The translations under genes were made by a program, and so were the position numbers. DNA of 64,000 bases from Tritrichomonas foetus (taxonomy: Eukaryota; Parabasalia; Tritrichomonadida; Tritrichomonadidae). Positions 57,418 to 64,000 of this stretch are shown here, in pieces (within the stretch, counting starts at the first letter, position 1; every line of letters starts with the position of its first letter). The notes under the pieces were generated by a model that was not told the DNA's origin, searched no databases, and saw only the letters and a program-made list of their open reading frames with translations. The stretch lies in the NCBI GenBank assembly GCA_001839685.1, contig MLAK01001037.1:18897-82896 (forward strand), written 5' to 3'.

Positions 57418-57443
57418 GGGTGTCCGGAGGCGTGATGTCACTA
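57418..57443 (+). repeat. Left terminal inverted repeat of mariner
   Basis: 26 bases starting GGGTGTCCGG; matches the right repeat at 22 of 26 positions, the differences being AGGC versus TAAT at positions 11-14. Confidence 0.95.
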
Positions 57444-57587
57444 CCCACATTAGAAGTGCAATCAATACATTATATTTATAAATAATAAACTATGCAATGT
57501 TAACATAAAAATTTTGAAAACAATTTTTTTTTCTCTTGACTGAAAATAGAGATAAAGAATCTTTTTCATAAAAAAAAAGAATAATTT

Positions 57588-57612
57588 ATAAACGTACACG
57601 ATGCACGTTTAT
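57588..57612 (+). other. Hairpin directly upstream of the transposase
   Basis: ATAAACGT (57588-57595) and ACGTTTAT (57605-57612) form a perfect eight-base inverted repeat around a nine-base spacer, ending six bases before the transposase ATG. It could be a protein-binding site or a leader hairpin that limits transposase expression. Confidence 0.5.
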
Positions 57613-57618
57613 TAAAAA

Positions 57619-58604
57619 ATGATTGATCAACATTCAATCATAACTTTTCTGCAGCTTGAAGGAAAAAGGGGCAAAGAAATATATGAAGAAATGAAGAGTG
57701 TCTTGAAAGAAAAATGTTTGTCTCAAAGACAAATCTACCGAGTCATGGCAGAACTGAACAGAAGTCAAAACACACAGCCTGTGAAAAAAGAGAAAAAGTG
57801 CCAAAGTTATGATATTCTTGACTGGAAAATTTTAGATGTTTTAACCGAATTTCCACATTCATCGTGTCGATATATTGCTAATGTTTTAGGTGAACCAAAA
57901 TCGACAATTTATGATCGTTTAACATCAAAATTAATGTATAAACATGTGCATCTTCGATGGGTGCCNCCAATAGAGTTTTATTGGCAAAAAAACTTCTTAA
58001 AATTTTGAATGCAGAACAAAAAACTAATTTCACCTTTTTAATAACAGGAGATGAGTCTTGGTTTTATTCCAAGACTGATTTCAATACACAATGGATTCCT
58101 GAAAACTCAGTAATCCCAACTATTCAAAATCCAGGGTTTCAGATCACTAAATTTATGGTGACTGTATTTTGGAACCCTCATGGGATAATTCATATTGATG
58201 TTTTGCCGCCAAATGAAAAGTTTAATGCTGCATATTATATTACAGCCATTATGTCAAAAATTGTTGAGTTTAAAAACTCGAATAATTATAAAAAATTATT
58301 TGTTCATTATGACAATGCAAAGCCTCATGTGGCAAAAATTGTCAAAAAATATATAAATGAAAACTCACTAGAATCAGTTCCACATCCGGCATATTCACCT
58401 GATTTGGCGCCTAGCGACTTTTTTTTATTTGGAACTATTAAAGAAAAAGTTAAAGGAATTGTTTTTGAATCACCAAGCCATTTGATTCAAACAATAGTCC
58501 AAATTTTCAATGAAATTCCATCGGAAACTTTGTTTTCAGTTTTTGCAGAATGGCAAAATAGACTGAAAAAAGTTATTGATGCCAATGGAGACTACATATT
58601 TTGA
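57619..58604 (+). pseudogene. Mariner transposase, frame broken at an ambiguous base
   Basis: The N-terminal part (57619 to about 57965) carries two helix-turn-helix regions (SQRQIYRVMAELN; SCRYIANVLGEPKSTIYDRL) and reads to HLRWV. At the N at 57966 the reading moves to another frame, which continues NRVLLAKKLLKIL to the stop at 58604. A few residues usually found after the WVP motif are missing, so the N may mark a short unresolved or deleted stretch. The catalytic triad is intact: TGDESWF, VHYDNAKPH and SPDLAPSDFF, with 34 residues between the second and third Asp (D,D34D, mariner type). If the frame break is real, this copy cannot make its own enzyme; if it is an assembly error, it may be active. 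Confidence 0.9.
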
Positions 58605-58652
58605 AATACTTATCAATAAAAAATGACTTNTTAGAAATGACTTTATTATACT

Positions 58653-58678
58653 TAGTGACATCACATTACCGGACACCC
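58653..58678 (-). repeat. Right terminal inverted repeat of mariner
   Basis: Reverse complement starts GGGTGTCCGG and ends GTGATGTCACTA; followed by TA. Confidence 0.95.
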
Positions 58679-58738
58679 TATATAAGTAATAATAAAAAAC
58701 ATATATCTAAAAAATCGCATATAACAGAAGAAATTTGA

Positions 58739-60031
58739 TTAATCATATTTCTTCCGTATTAATGATGAATATTGTCTATGATCCTTGATTGGTCTCGGTA
58801 CGCCAGCTTTTCTAATACCCCATTGTCCATTATTAACATCTTTTTCAACTTTGCACCTTTTTCTTGCATCTTTCACACATTTATGCTTATAAAGTTTCCA
58901 TTGGACAGATTCTTGTTTACTTGTCCATTGATTTATTACTTCAAGATCATCAGGCTCATCTGTCATAACATTTTTTATATGTTGGATTTGAGTATTCAAA
59001 AGAAAAGTTCCTAAATCAGTTGTCATTAATTCGTAAGCGACAGTTGGCTCCAAAACCTGAATTGAAAATGGATGAATGATGTATTCATTTAATGCTGGAT
59101 GAGGAATCATTGACTTTGGTCCTAAAGTTTCAACTCTCACATTATGTTTTCCTTTTGGTATTTTTATTGGCATTTCTGAAGCAATTTGTTGAAGCTTTGA
59201 TCGTTTATAACCAGTAAAATCAACTAGTCTTTGTCGAACAAGTAGTCCTTCTTCAATTACAAGAAATCCATGATTTTTTTCATCGTCATCTGGACCAGCT
59301 TCAATTAAAGTACCAGCATCATATTTCCTTTCAACCATATTTTCAGCAAGTCGTGAAAAGATTTGATCATCGGATTGCTCACGAATGAATTGAAATTGAG
59401 GAATTTGTGACAAAAGAGATGCTTTTTTCTCGAGTTGAGTTTTTGCAAACCAGATAGCAGTACATCGGTATATTCTAGGATCAACACGAAGTATTACGGT
59501 TGAGGTATCACAGAAAACTGTGAAATTTCGAACTTCGTTTGTTGTCAATGACTGACTTCCAAACTCGGACTTTGGTAACTTCTTCGCTCGAAATTTGAAG
59601 CACTTATCATGCCCCAAAAGGTCATGAAGAGTCGATAAATGGGAAGGTGGAATTTGCTCATGAAATGCATCTGTCAATGCGTACGAATAAAGCGTGCATT
59701 GCCCCGAAAAAACAATATACCAACCGTCTGGCTGGTCCCCTTCTTTGAAAATTAAACTGTTGGCTTTATAATCTTCGCATTCAATTCTCCGACAAATTTC
59801 ACGTCTTTCTTGGTCAGATGGAATTTTTTTGACAAAGTCCGGCCATTTACCAATGCAACTGAGAATGATATCAATATCTTGCGAACTGCGATCGGCTGGA
59901 TTTATTCGAAGTGAATCAAGAACTACGTCTGATGTGAGGCCTTGGCCAGTATTTGAGGTGTTCTTTCGAGCGACAAGAATAACGCGCGGTTTCAATCTTC
60001 TTCTAACGAAATATGAAGAATCGCCATGCAT
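58739..60031 (-). CDS. Cyclic-nucleotide-binding-domain protein
   Basis: A 430-residue soluble protein with one clear CNB-type beta-barrel near residues 85-200 (ANSLIFKEGDQPDGWYIVFS, then GQCTLY) and a second, weaker one near 240-345 (DAGTLIEAGPDDD, FLVIEEGLLVRQR). The phosphate-binding cassette (FGE...R.A) is not recognisable in either, so nucleotide binding is doubtful. The architecture recalls CNBD2-type proteins of flagella and sperm, without a kinase or channel domain. The N- and C-termini are basic (YFVRRRLKPRV; ARKRCKVEK). TCATATG overlaps the start codon, implying a two-base leader. Divergent from the ankyrin gene. Confidence 0.82.
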   Translation of the reverse strand: MHGDSSYFVRRRLKPRVILVARKNTSNTGQGLTSDVVLDSLRINPADRSSQDIDIILSCIGKWPDFVKKIPSDQERREICRRIECEDYKANSLIFKEGDQPDGWYIVFSGQCTLYSYALTDAFHEQIPPSHLSTLHDLLGHDKCFKFRAKKLPKSEFGSQSLTTNEVRNFTVFCDTSTVILRVDPRIYRCTAIWFAKTQLEKKASLLSQIPQFQFIREQSDDQIFSRLAENMVERKYDAGTLIEAGPDDDEKNHGFLVIEEGLLVRQRLVDFTGYKRSKLQQIASEMPIKIPKGKHNVRVETLGPKSMIPHPALNEYIIHPFSIQVLEPTVAYELMTTDLGTFLLNTQIQHIKNVMTDEPDDLEVINQWTSKQESVQWKLYKHKCVKDARKRCKVEKDVNNGQWGIRKAGVPRPIKDHRQYSSLIRKKYD

Positions 60032-60035
60032 ATGA
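60030..60035 (-). promoter_or_regulatory. Inr-like motif overlapping the start codon
   Basis: TCATATG on the minus strand: the A of TCA lies two bases before the ATG, so the Inr and the start codon overlap. Confidence 0.45.
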
Positions 60036-60462
60036 AATTTTTTTTCAAACAGGCAAAATTTTCTGATGTTAGTGTCAACTTATTGAATACGACGATATCG
60101 AATTCTATTTAAATTTCGGAGGGAATCTGTTGAATTGAATTAATTGGATTCTGATAATTGAATAATTATTTATACAAAATATTTCAATAATAATATTAGT
60201 AGAATGCTATTCACATTATATTTCATGATTAAATCTGACAAGAATACGAAAAGTGAAAATTGATCACACTCACAATTGGAGTTATAACAAAAAGTTTATA
60301 TGACAAATTTCTGCATATTCAACATTTACAACTGCATCGACAACGAAAGTTGATAGCTTAATTGGTCATAGTCATTTCTGTTGATTTGCAAACAAATATA
60401 TTAAGAAAATAAAAACTCGTTATTTCATAAATCTCTCAATTTTTTTTATCAAATCTGTCACA
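60032..60462. other. Divergent promoter region
   Basis: 431 bases of AT-rich DNA between divergent genes, with an Inr-like motif at each end. I see no gene or stable structure. Confidence 0.6.
60458..60462 (+). promoter_or_regulatory. Inr-like motif (TCACA)
   Basis: TCACAATG: TCACA fits TCA(Y)(W) with its A three bases before the ATG at 60463. Confidence 0.5.
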
Positions 60463-61687
60463 ATGACAACCATCACGCGCGAGCTTCTCGCCGCTTTTGA
60501 AGACAGTAAAACCGGAAATTTGAAAGATCTCAAGAGGCTTGTTGCAAATGGGCTTCCGATTGACTCAACAGTATTTTTTATATTCTAACTCATAGCTTCC
60601 TTTCACCCGAATATTTGATGTTTCGTGTCTGAATGCGAGTCTTCTTCAAGTTGCATGCGCGTACGGCAGAATTAACACAGTCGATTATTTACTCGGAAAT
60701 TCGTTAGTCGATGTCAATTATCGAGAAGGAAATGGTCACTACGCCCTCCACTTTGCAGCGCTTGGAAGACATAACCAGATTATCGAAATGCTCCTCCGGA
60801 GAAGGGCCGATCCAAAGTGCAGAAATTTTCAAGGGTTTACACCACTTCACTTTGGTGTCAAACTTGGAGGAATTGACTCAATTCGTTTTTTGGTTGCAAA
60901 AGGTGCAGATGTGAATGCAAAAACTTATACAGATGAACTAACACCATTGCATGTCGCTTGCGAAAATCAACAGTATCAATCTGCTCGAGTTTTAATTGAA
61001 TGTGGGGCGGACGTTAACATAATTACAAAGGATAATTGGTCGGCACTTCATTTTGCATGCAAAGTTGGCAATTTCAACATTGTGAAAGATTTGGTTGGCG
61101 CTGGTGCCACTGTTATGTGTTTTAATTCTCACAAAGACACACCTTTACACTTGGCTGCATCTGCTGGAAGTTCAGCAATTATTAGATATTTATTAAATAA
61201 TGGTGCATTCACAAACTGTCAAAATAATGATGGTGAAACACCTCTTATGCTGGCAGCAATCGCTGGTCCACAGCCAGCTGTTAATGCCCTTATTGAATCT
61301 GGTGTCAACTTAAATGAAGTGAATAATAAAAAGCAAACCGCTCTTCATCTGGCGGTTGCTCACAATCATCCAAAAGTTGTCGAAGATTTAATAAATGCTG
61401 GTGCACAAGTTGATACAACTGATATTTATATGAATACTCCTTTAATGAAAGCCCAGATTAAAAACAACGAAGTGATTGTTCGAATTATCGAATCTTCAAA
61501 CCGCGCCAGGCACCAAAAGAAGAGAATGACTTTAGGAGCATCAAGCGCTTCTCCAGGAAAGTTGCAGCCTGTTGTAAGAGCTGCATCAAAAGAATTTTCA
61601 TCACCAGGAAAACAGTTTATGGAACTGGACAAATCAAATCCAATGGGGCAAAGTGTGAACTACATTTCTGAAATGGATGAGTTATGA
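60463..61687 (+). CDS. Ankyrin-repeat protein with a 25-nt intron
   Basis: Two exons, 60463-60570 and 60596-61687, give a 399-residue protein. Exon 1 (36 codons) begins MTTITRELLAAFEDSKTGNL and already reads as the first half of an ankyrin helix pair (LKRLVANGLPID). Exon 2 continues LPFTRIFDVSCLNASLLQVA and carries about eight more ankyrin repeats (TPLHFGVKLGG, TPLHVACENQQYQS, SALHFACKVGNFN, TPLHLAASAGSSA, TPLMLAAIAG, TALHLAVAHNHPK). The C-terminal ~70 residues are basic and Ser-rich (RHQKKRMTLGASSASPGK). Without splicing the frame meets TAA inside the intron. The intron is phase 0. A start at a downstream ATG (60788) would cut off three repeats, so the spliced model is preferred. Convergent with the acidic repeat gene. 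Confidence 0.88.
60571..60595 (+). other. 25-nt spliceosomal intron
   Basis: Begins GTATTTTT and ends TTCTAACTCATAG. The CTAAC branch-site motif sits next to the 3' AG, as in trichomonad introns, where branch and acceptor are fused (ACTAACACACAG type). Removing it joins two in-frame ankyrin segments (…IDST then LPFTRIF…) and eliminates an in-frame TAA. Confidence 0.85.
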
Positions 61688-62098
61688 TCAGAGTCTTATG
61701 TTTTCGTATTTATTTTTGTTTTTAATTTCCACTAAAATGGTTTATTCCTACAAAGCGAATTCTAATTTTTGACTATTTTTTGTTTTTAGAACACTAACTG
61801 AATGAAATAATAGATATAATTATAGAATGAAATAAAATTAGGCTAAATGATAAAAAAAATAAAGAAACCATTTTTTTTAATCGATTTTATTAAAAATATA
61901 ACCATACAAATAATTAATTTGAAGAAAAAACAAAATACCAATTATGCTCAGTAAGTCAATCCCAGTACCACAAAAAAACGCATCCGTATTTCTTCAGAGT
62001 ATTTCATTCGGGTGCATTTATTCTGTACCTTTTGCGGCCCTTTCAAGATTGACTTCCAGGTTATCTTTGTTTCTTTTTCAATTCAACAACTTCAGATT
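61688..62098. other. Convergent intergenic region
   Basis: 411 bases. 61690-61940 is AT-rich with nothing seen. 61945-62098 is richer in G and C and reads like coding on the minus strand in shifted frames (see the acidic repeat protein). Confidence 0.55.
62018..62098 (-). pseudogene. Possible frame-shifted C-terminus of the acidic repeat gene
   Basis: Directly after the stop at 62099 a shifted frame reads GIKSEVVELKKKQ, and another shift continues NKDNLEVNLERAAKGTE to a TAA at 62018-62020. The composition is coding-like. Two one-base indels near homopolymers would join these to the main frame. Confidence 0.3.
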
Positions 62099-64000
62099 TT
62101 ATTCCTTCTTTGGTGTTTCTTTTGTTTCGTCCTTTGGACGCGAGGAACGATGAGATGAGTGTTTTTTAGATCCATCTTGTTTTGGAAGATGGTCAACTTG
62201 ATTGTTTTTATCGTCTGTTGGAACTGGTTGTCGCACTCTGCGCTTTGGAGCACCGTGAGCAGGACCAGTTGGTTCAACAACCTTGACTGAAGCTTTCTCA
62301 TCCTTCTTTTCGTCTTTCTTACGCGAGCTTTCTTTGGCGTTCGTGGCTCCGGTAAGGGAGTCAGCGTCGCCTTTCTTACCTGCATCGTCACCGCCAAGAA
62401 GTGAACCTGCCATTCCAATGACTCCTTCTAAATTTCCACTTTCTTCTTTCTTCTTTTGGTCTTTCTTCTTTAATTTCTCTTCTTTACTGGATTCTTCTTT
62501 CTTCTTAGAATCTTCTTTCTTCTTTGAGTCCCTTGGTTTCAATTCTTTCTTGGTGCTTTCTTTTTGTTCTTCTTCTTTCAACTTTGAGTGTTCTTTCTTT
62601 GGCTTTTCTTTTTTCTTCGGAGTTTCTTCATCATCCTTGCTCATTAATTGGCCACCGAGTCTTTCGACTTCGCTAAGCCTTTCTGGCTCATTTTCATCTT
62701 CGTCGTCAGCTTCAAAGTCGTCGAACATTTCAGTAGACTTTGTTTTATTTGAGTCTTCGAGGCTGAAACGTTCTTCAGAAACTTGTGCACGTGCAAGAAG
62801 GGATTCTTCATTTTCTTTTCCTTCTTCTAGCACGTCGAATGCTTCAGAAGCGCATGAATCAAAGTCAGCTTGGCTGAGTCTTCGTGCTTCAGATTCCATT
62901 GCAAGATCAAGAACTCTTTCTTCATTTTCTTTTCCTGCTTCAAGTACATCTGAGGCTTCAGATTCTGATGTTGGTTCAGATTCATAGTTTGTTTCTGTAG
63001 ACTTCAATGCTTTTCCAATGATATCATCAAGTTTGGCATTTTCCTCACTTTCATCTGCACGAAGCTCTTCACTTTCTTGAGCTTTGGCAAGAAGACTTTC
63101 TTCTTCATTTTTCCCAGCTTCAAGAATGTCAAATGCTTCTGATGAAACACCGGAATCGATGATTTTACTATCGAGGAGAGAAACTTCTTGTTCTTTATTT
63201 TCTTCTTTAATTTCACTCTTTAAAGCACCTGAAATAACAACACCTAGTTTAGTTTCTTCTTTCTTTTCATCTTTTGTTTCAGCTTCTTCTTCATCAAAAT
63301 CGTCAACAAGTGACTCTTCTTTTTCTATGGCTTCCTTCTTTGGTGGTGAATCACCAAATAAGCCACCAAGAGCATTTGGAAGAAGAGATTCTAATTTGCC
63401 TTGTCCTTCTTTATCGTCTTTAGTTTCTTCTTTCTGATCTTTTTCTGTTTGAGGTTCTTTTGCTTTGTATTTAAGAGAATCTCCAAGAACGTCTCCGAGT
63501 TTTTCTAAATTTGGCTCAACGTCACTTTCATCATCAAGAAGCTCTTCACTCTCTTGAGCTTGAGCAAGAAGAGTTTCTTCTTCATTCTTTCCTTCTTCAA
63601 GAACATCAAATGCTTCTGATGAAACACCGGAATCCACAATCTTGCTGTCAAGTAGAGTTTCTTCGACATTTTTCTGTTCATCTTCTCCCTCAAAGCTAAC
63701 TTTATTTTGTTTCAATGCATCACCAAGAACATCTCCAAGCCTAGTTTCTTCGATTTTTCCTTCTTTCTTTTCGCCTTCTTCATCTTCAAAATCGTCATCC
63801 AATTCTTCATTGGCTTGATGAGCATCACCAAGAATATTATCAAGTTTGTTCAATTGAGGTTCTTCTTCGTTTTCATGCTCATGAAGTTCTTCGCTCTCTT
63901 GAGCTTTCGCAAGAAGACTTTCTTCCGCGTTCTTACCTTCTTCAAGTGTATCAAAGGCTTCTGATGAAACACCAGAATCAATAATGGTACTATTAAGTAA
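62099..64000 (-). CDS. Acidic repeat protein with Lys-rich tail, 5' end outside the window
   Basis: The minus-strand frame is open from 62099 to the right edge: 633 residues, with the N-terminus missing (the TTG at 63853 is not a start). It is made of acidic repeats: the core DSGVSSEAFDVLEEGKNEE, then LLAQAQESEEL, occurs three times with high identity (near 63955, 63610 and 63130), separated by LGDVLGDALK spacers, followed by two degenerate copies (SCASEAFDVLEEGKENEE; SEASDVLEAGKENEE). The C-terminal 170 residues switch to Lys/Glu-rich then basic sequence (KKKEDSKKKEESSKEEK; GAPKRRVRQPVP). No known domain or membrane segment. It is probably a disordered scaffold or structural protein. Coding-like sequence after the stop suggests the annotated C-terminus may be wrong. 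Confidence 0.85.
   Translation of the reverse strand, partial: LLNSTIIDSGVSSEAFDTLEEGKNAEESLLAKAQESEELHEHENEEEPQLNKLDNILGDAHQANEELDDDFEDEEGEKKEGKIEETRLGDVLGDALKQNKVSFEGEDEQKNVEETLLDSKIVDSGVSSEAFDVLEEGKNEEETLLAQAQESEELLDDESDVEPNLEKLGDVLGDSLKYKAKEPQTEKDQKEETKDDKEGQGKLESLLPNALGGLFGDSPPKKEAIEKEESLVDDFDEEEAETKDEKKEETKLGVVISGALKSEIKEENKEQEVSLLDSKIIDSGVSSEAFDILEAGKNEEESLLAKAQESEELRADESEENAKLDDIIGKALKSTETNYESEPTSESEASDVLEAGKENEERVLDLAMESEARRLSQADFDSCASEAFDVLEEGKENEESLLARAQVSEERFSLEDSNKTKSTEMFDDFEADDEDENEPERLSEVERLGGQLMSKDDEETPKKKEKPKKEHSKLKEEEQKESTKKELKPRDSKKKEDSKKKEESSKEEKLKKKDQKKKEESGNLEGVIGMAGSLLGGDDAGKKGDADSLTGATNAKESSRKKDEKKDEKASVKVVEPTGPAHGAPKRRVRQPVPTDDKNNQVDHLPKQDGSKKHSSHRSSRPKDETKETPKKE

Larger units (their letters stand above)
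57418..58678 (+). mobile_element. Mariner-family DNA transposon
   Basis: About 1.26 kb, bounded by 26-base terminal inverted repeats that start GGGTGTCCGG and end GTGATGTCACTA, flanked by TA on both sides, the classic mariner/Tc1 target duplication. The outer flanks are TATATA, so the ends could also be drawn two bases wider. It encodes one transposase, broken at an ambiguous base. Size, TIRs and catalytic triad fit the mariner elements known to be abundant in trichomonads. The two TIRs differ at only four adjacent positions, so the copy is not very old. Confidence 0.95.

Noticed and set aside
61944..62153. 69-codon plus-strand frame
   Set aside because: It is antisense to the 3' part of the acidic repeat gene; its base composition is explained by coding sequence on the other strand.
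1..64000. Search for CRISPR arrays, rRNA, tRNA genes and bacterial-type operons
   Set aside because: No regularly spaced repeat-spacer arrays, no tRNA box B signature with cloverleaf and no rRNA sequence were seen; the gene style is eukaryotic.

Overview
The window looks like nuclear DNA of a parabasalid flagellate, most likely a trichomonad close to Tritrichomonas or Trichomonas; the species cannot be fixed from sequence alone. Reasons: a very AT-rich genome; long, nearly intronless protein genes on both strands; TCA-type initiator (Inr) motifs 0-17 bases before many start codons; Asn- and Ser-rich inserts in otherwise conserved proteins; a Pmp-like surface protein with GGA(I/L) motifs and a short cytoplasmic tail; a mariner element with a D,D34D transposase; and one extremely short (25 nt) intron with a CTAAC..AG end. 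Two assembly gaps (1924-2367 and 33786-34654) and five single N bases are present.

Layout. 1-3110: the start of a leftward gene at the edge, a decayed gene (about 600-1195) and a gap-interrupted leftward gene between imperfect inverted repeats. 3111-7243: a Myb/SANT-like protein, a ZIP metal transporter, an RCC1-repeat protein and an unrecognised protein. 7244-9985: gene-poor, with a GC-rich patch that folds into nested stems (8976-9085), a candidate non-coding RNA. 9986-17171: a kinase-like protein lacking the usual VAIK lysine, a HECT ubiquitin ligase whose catalytic domain is split by a long acidic insert, a 16-bp minisatellite and a small membrane-protein candidate. 17172-28057: a giant PH-BEACH protein and an EF-hand protein of the centrin/calmodulin class. 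28058-36203: a giant Pmp-like surface protein and a NUDX14-like Nudix hydrolase. 36395-50261: two giant scaffold proteins, one resembling HECTD4-type ligases and one resembling Furry/Tao3/MOR2. 50512-57210: an importin-alpha-like ARM protein, a coiled-coil (TPH-like) protein, a polytopic transporter and a SIN3-like corepressor. 57418-58678: a mariner transposon with a broken transposase. 58739-64000: a cyclic-nucleotide-binding-domain protein, an ankyrin protein with the 25-nt intron, and an acidic repeat protein that runs off the right edge.

There is no operon-like or cassette-like organisation: neighbours are convergent, divergent or tandem without clear functional links, as expected for a protist chromosome. 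Recurrent themes are ubiquitin ligation, membrane/vesicle scaffolding, cell morphogenesis, calcium or cyclic-nucleotide sensing and chromatin regulation. No complete new multi-gene system was found. The strongest leads are the micro-intron, the nested-stem RNA candidate at 8976-9085, the ultra-short 5' leaders implied by Inr motifs touching start codons, and the decayed or altered catalytic motifs in the kinase, Nudix and HECTD4-like proteins.
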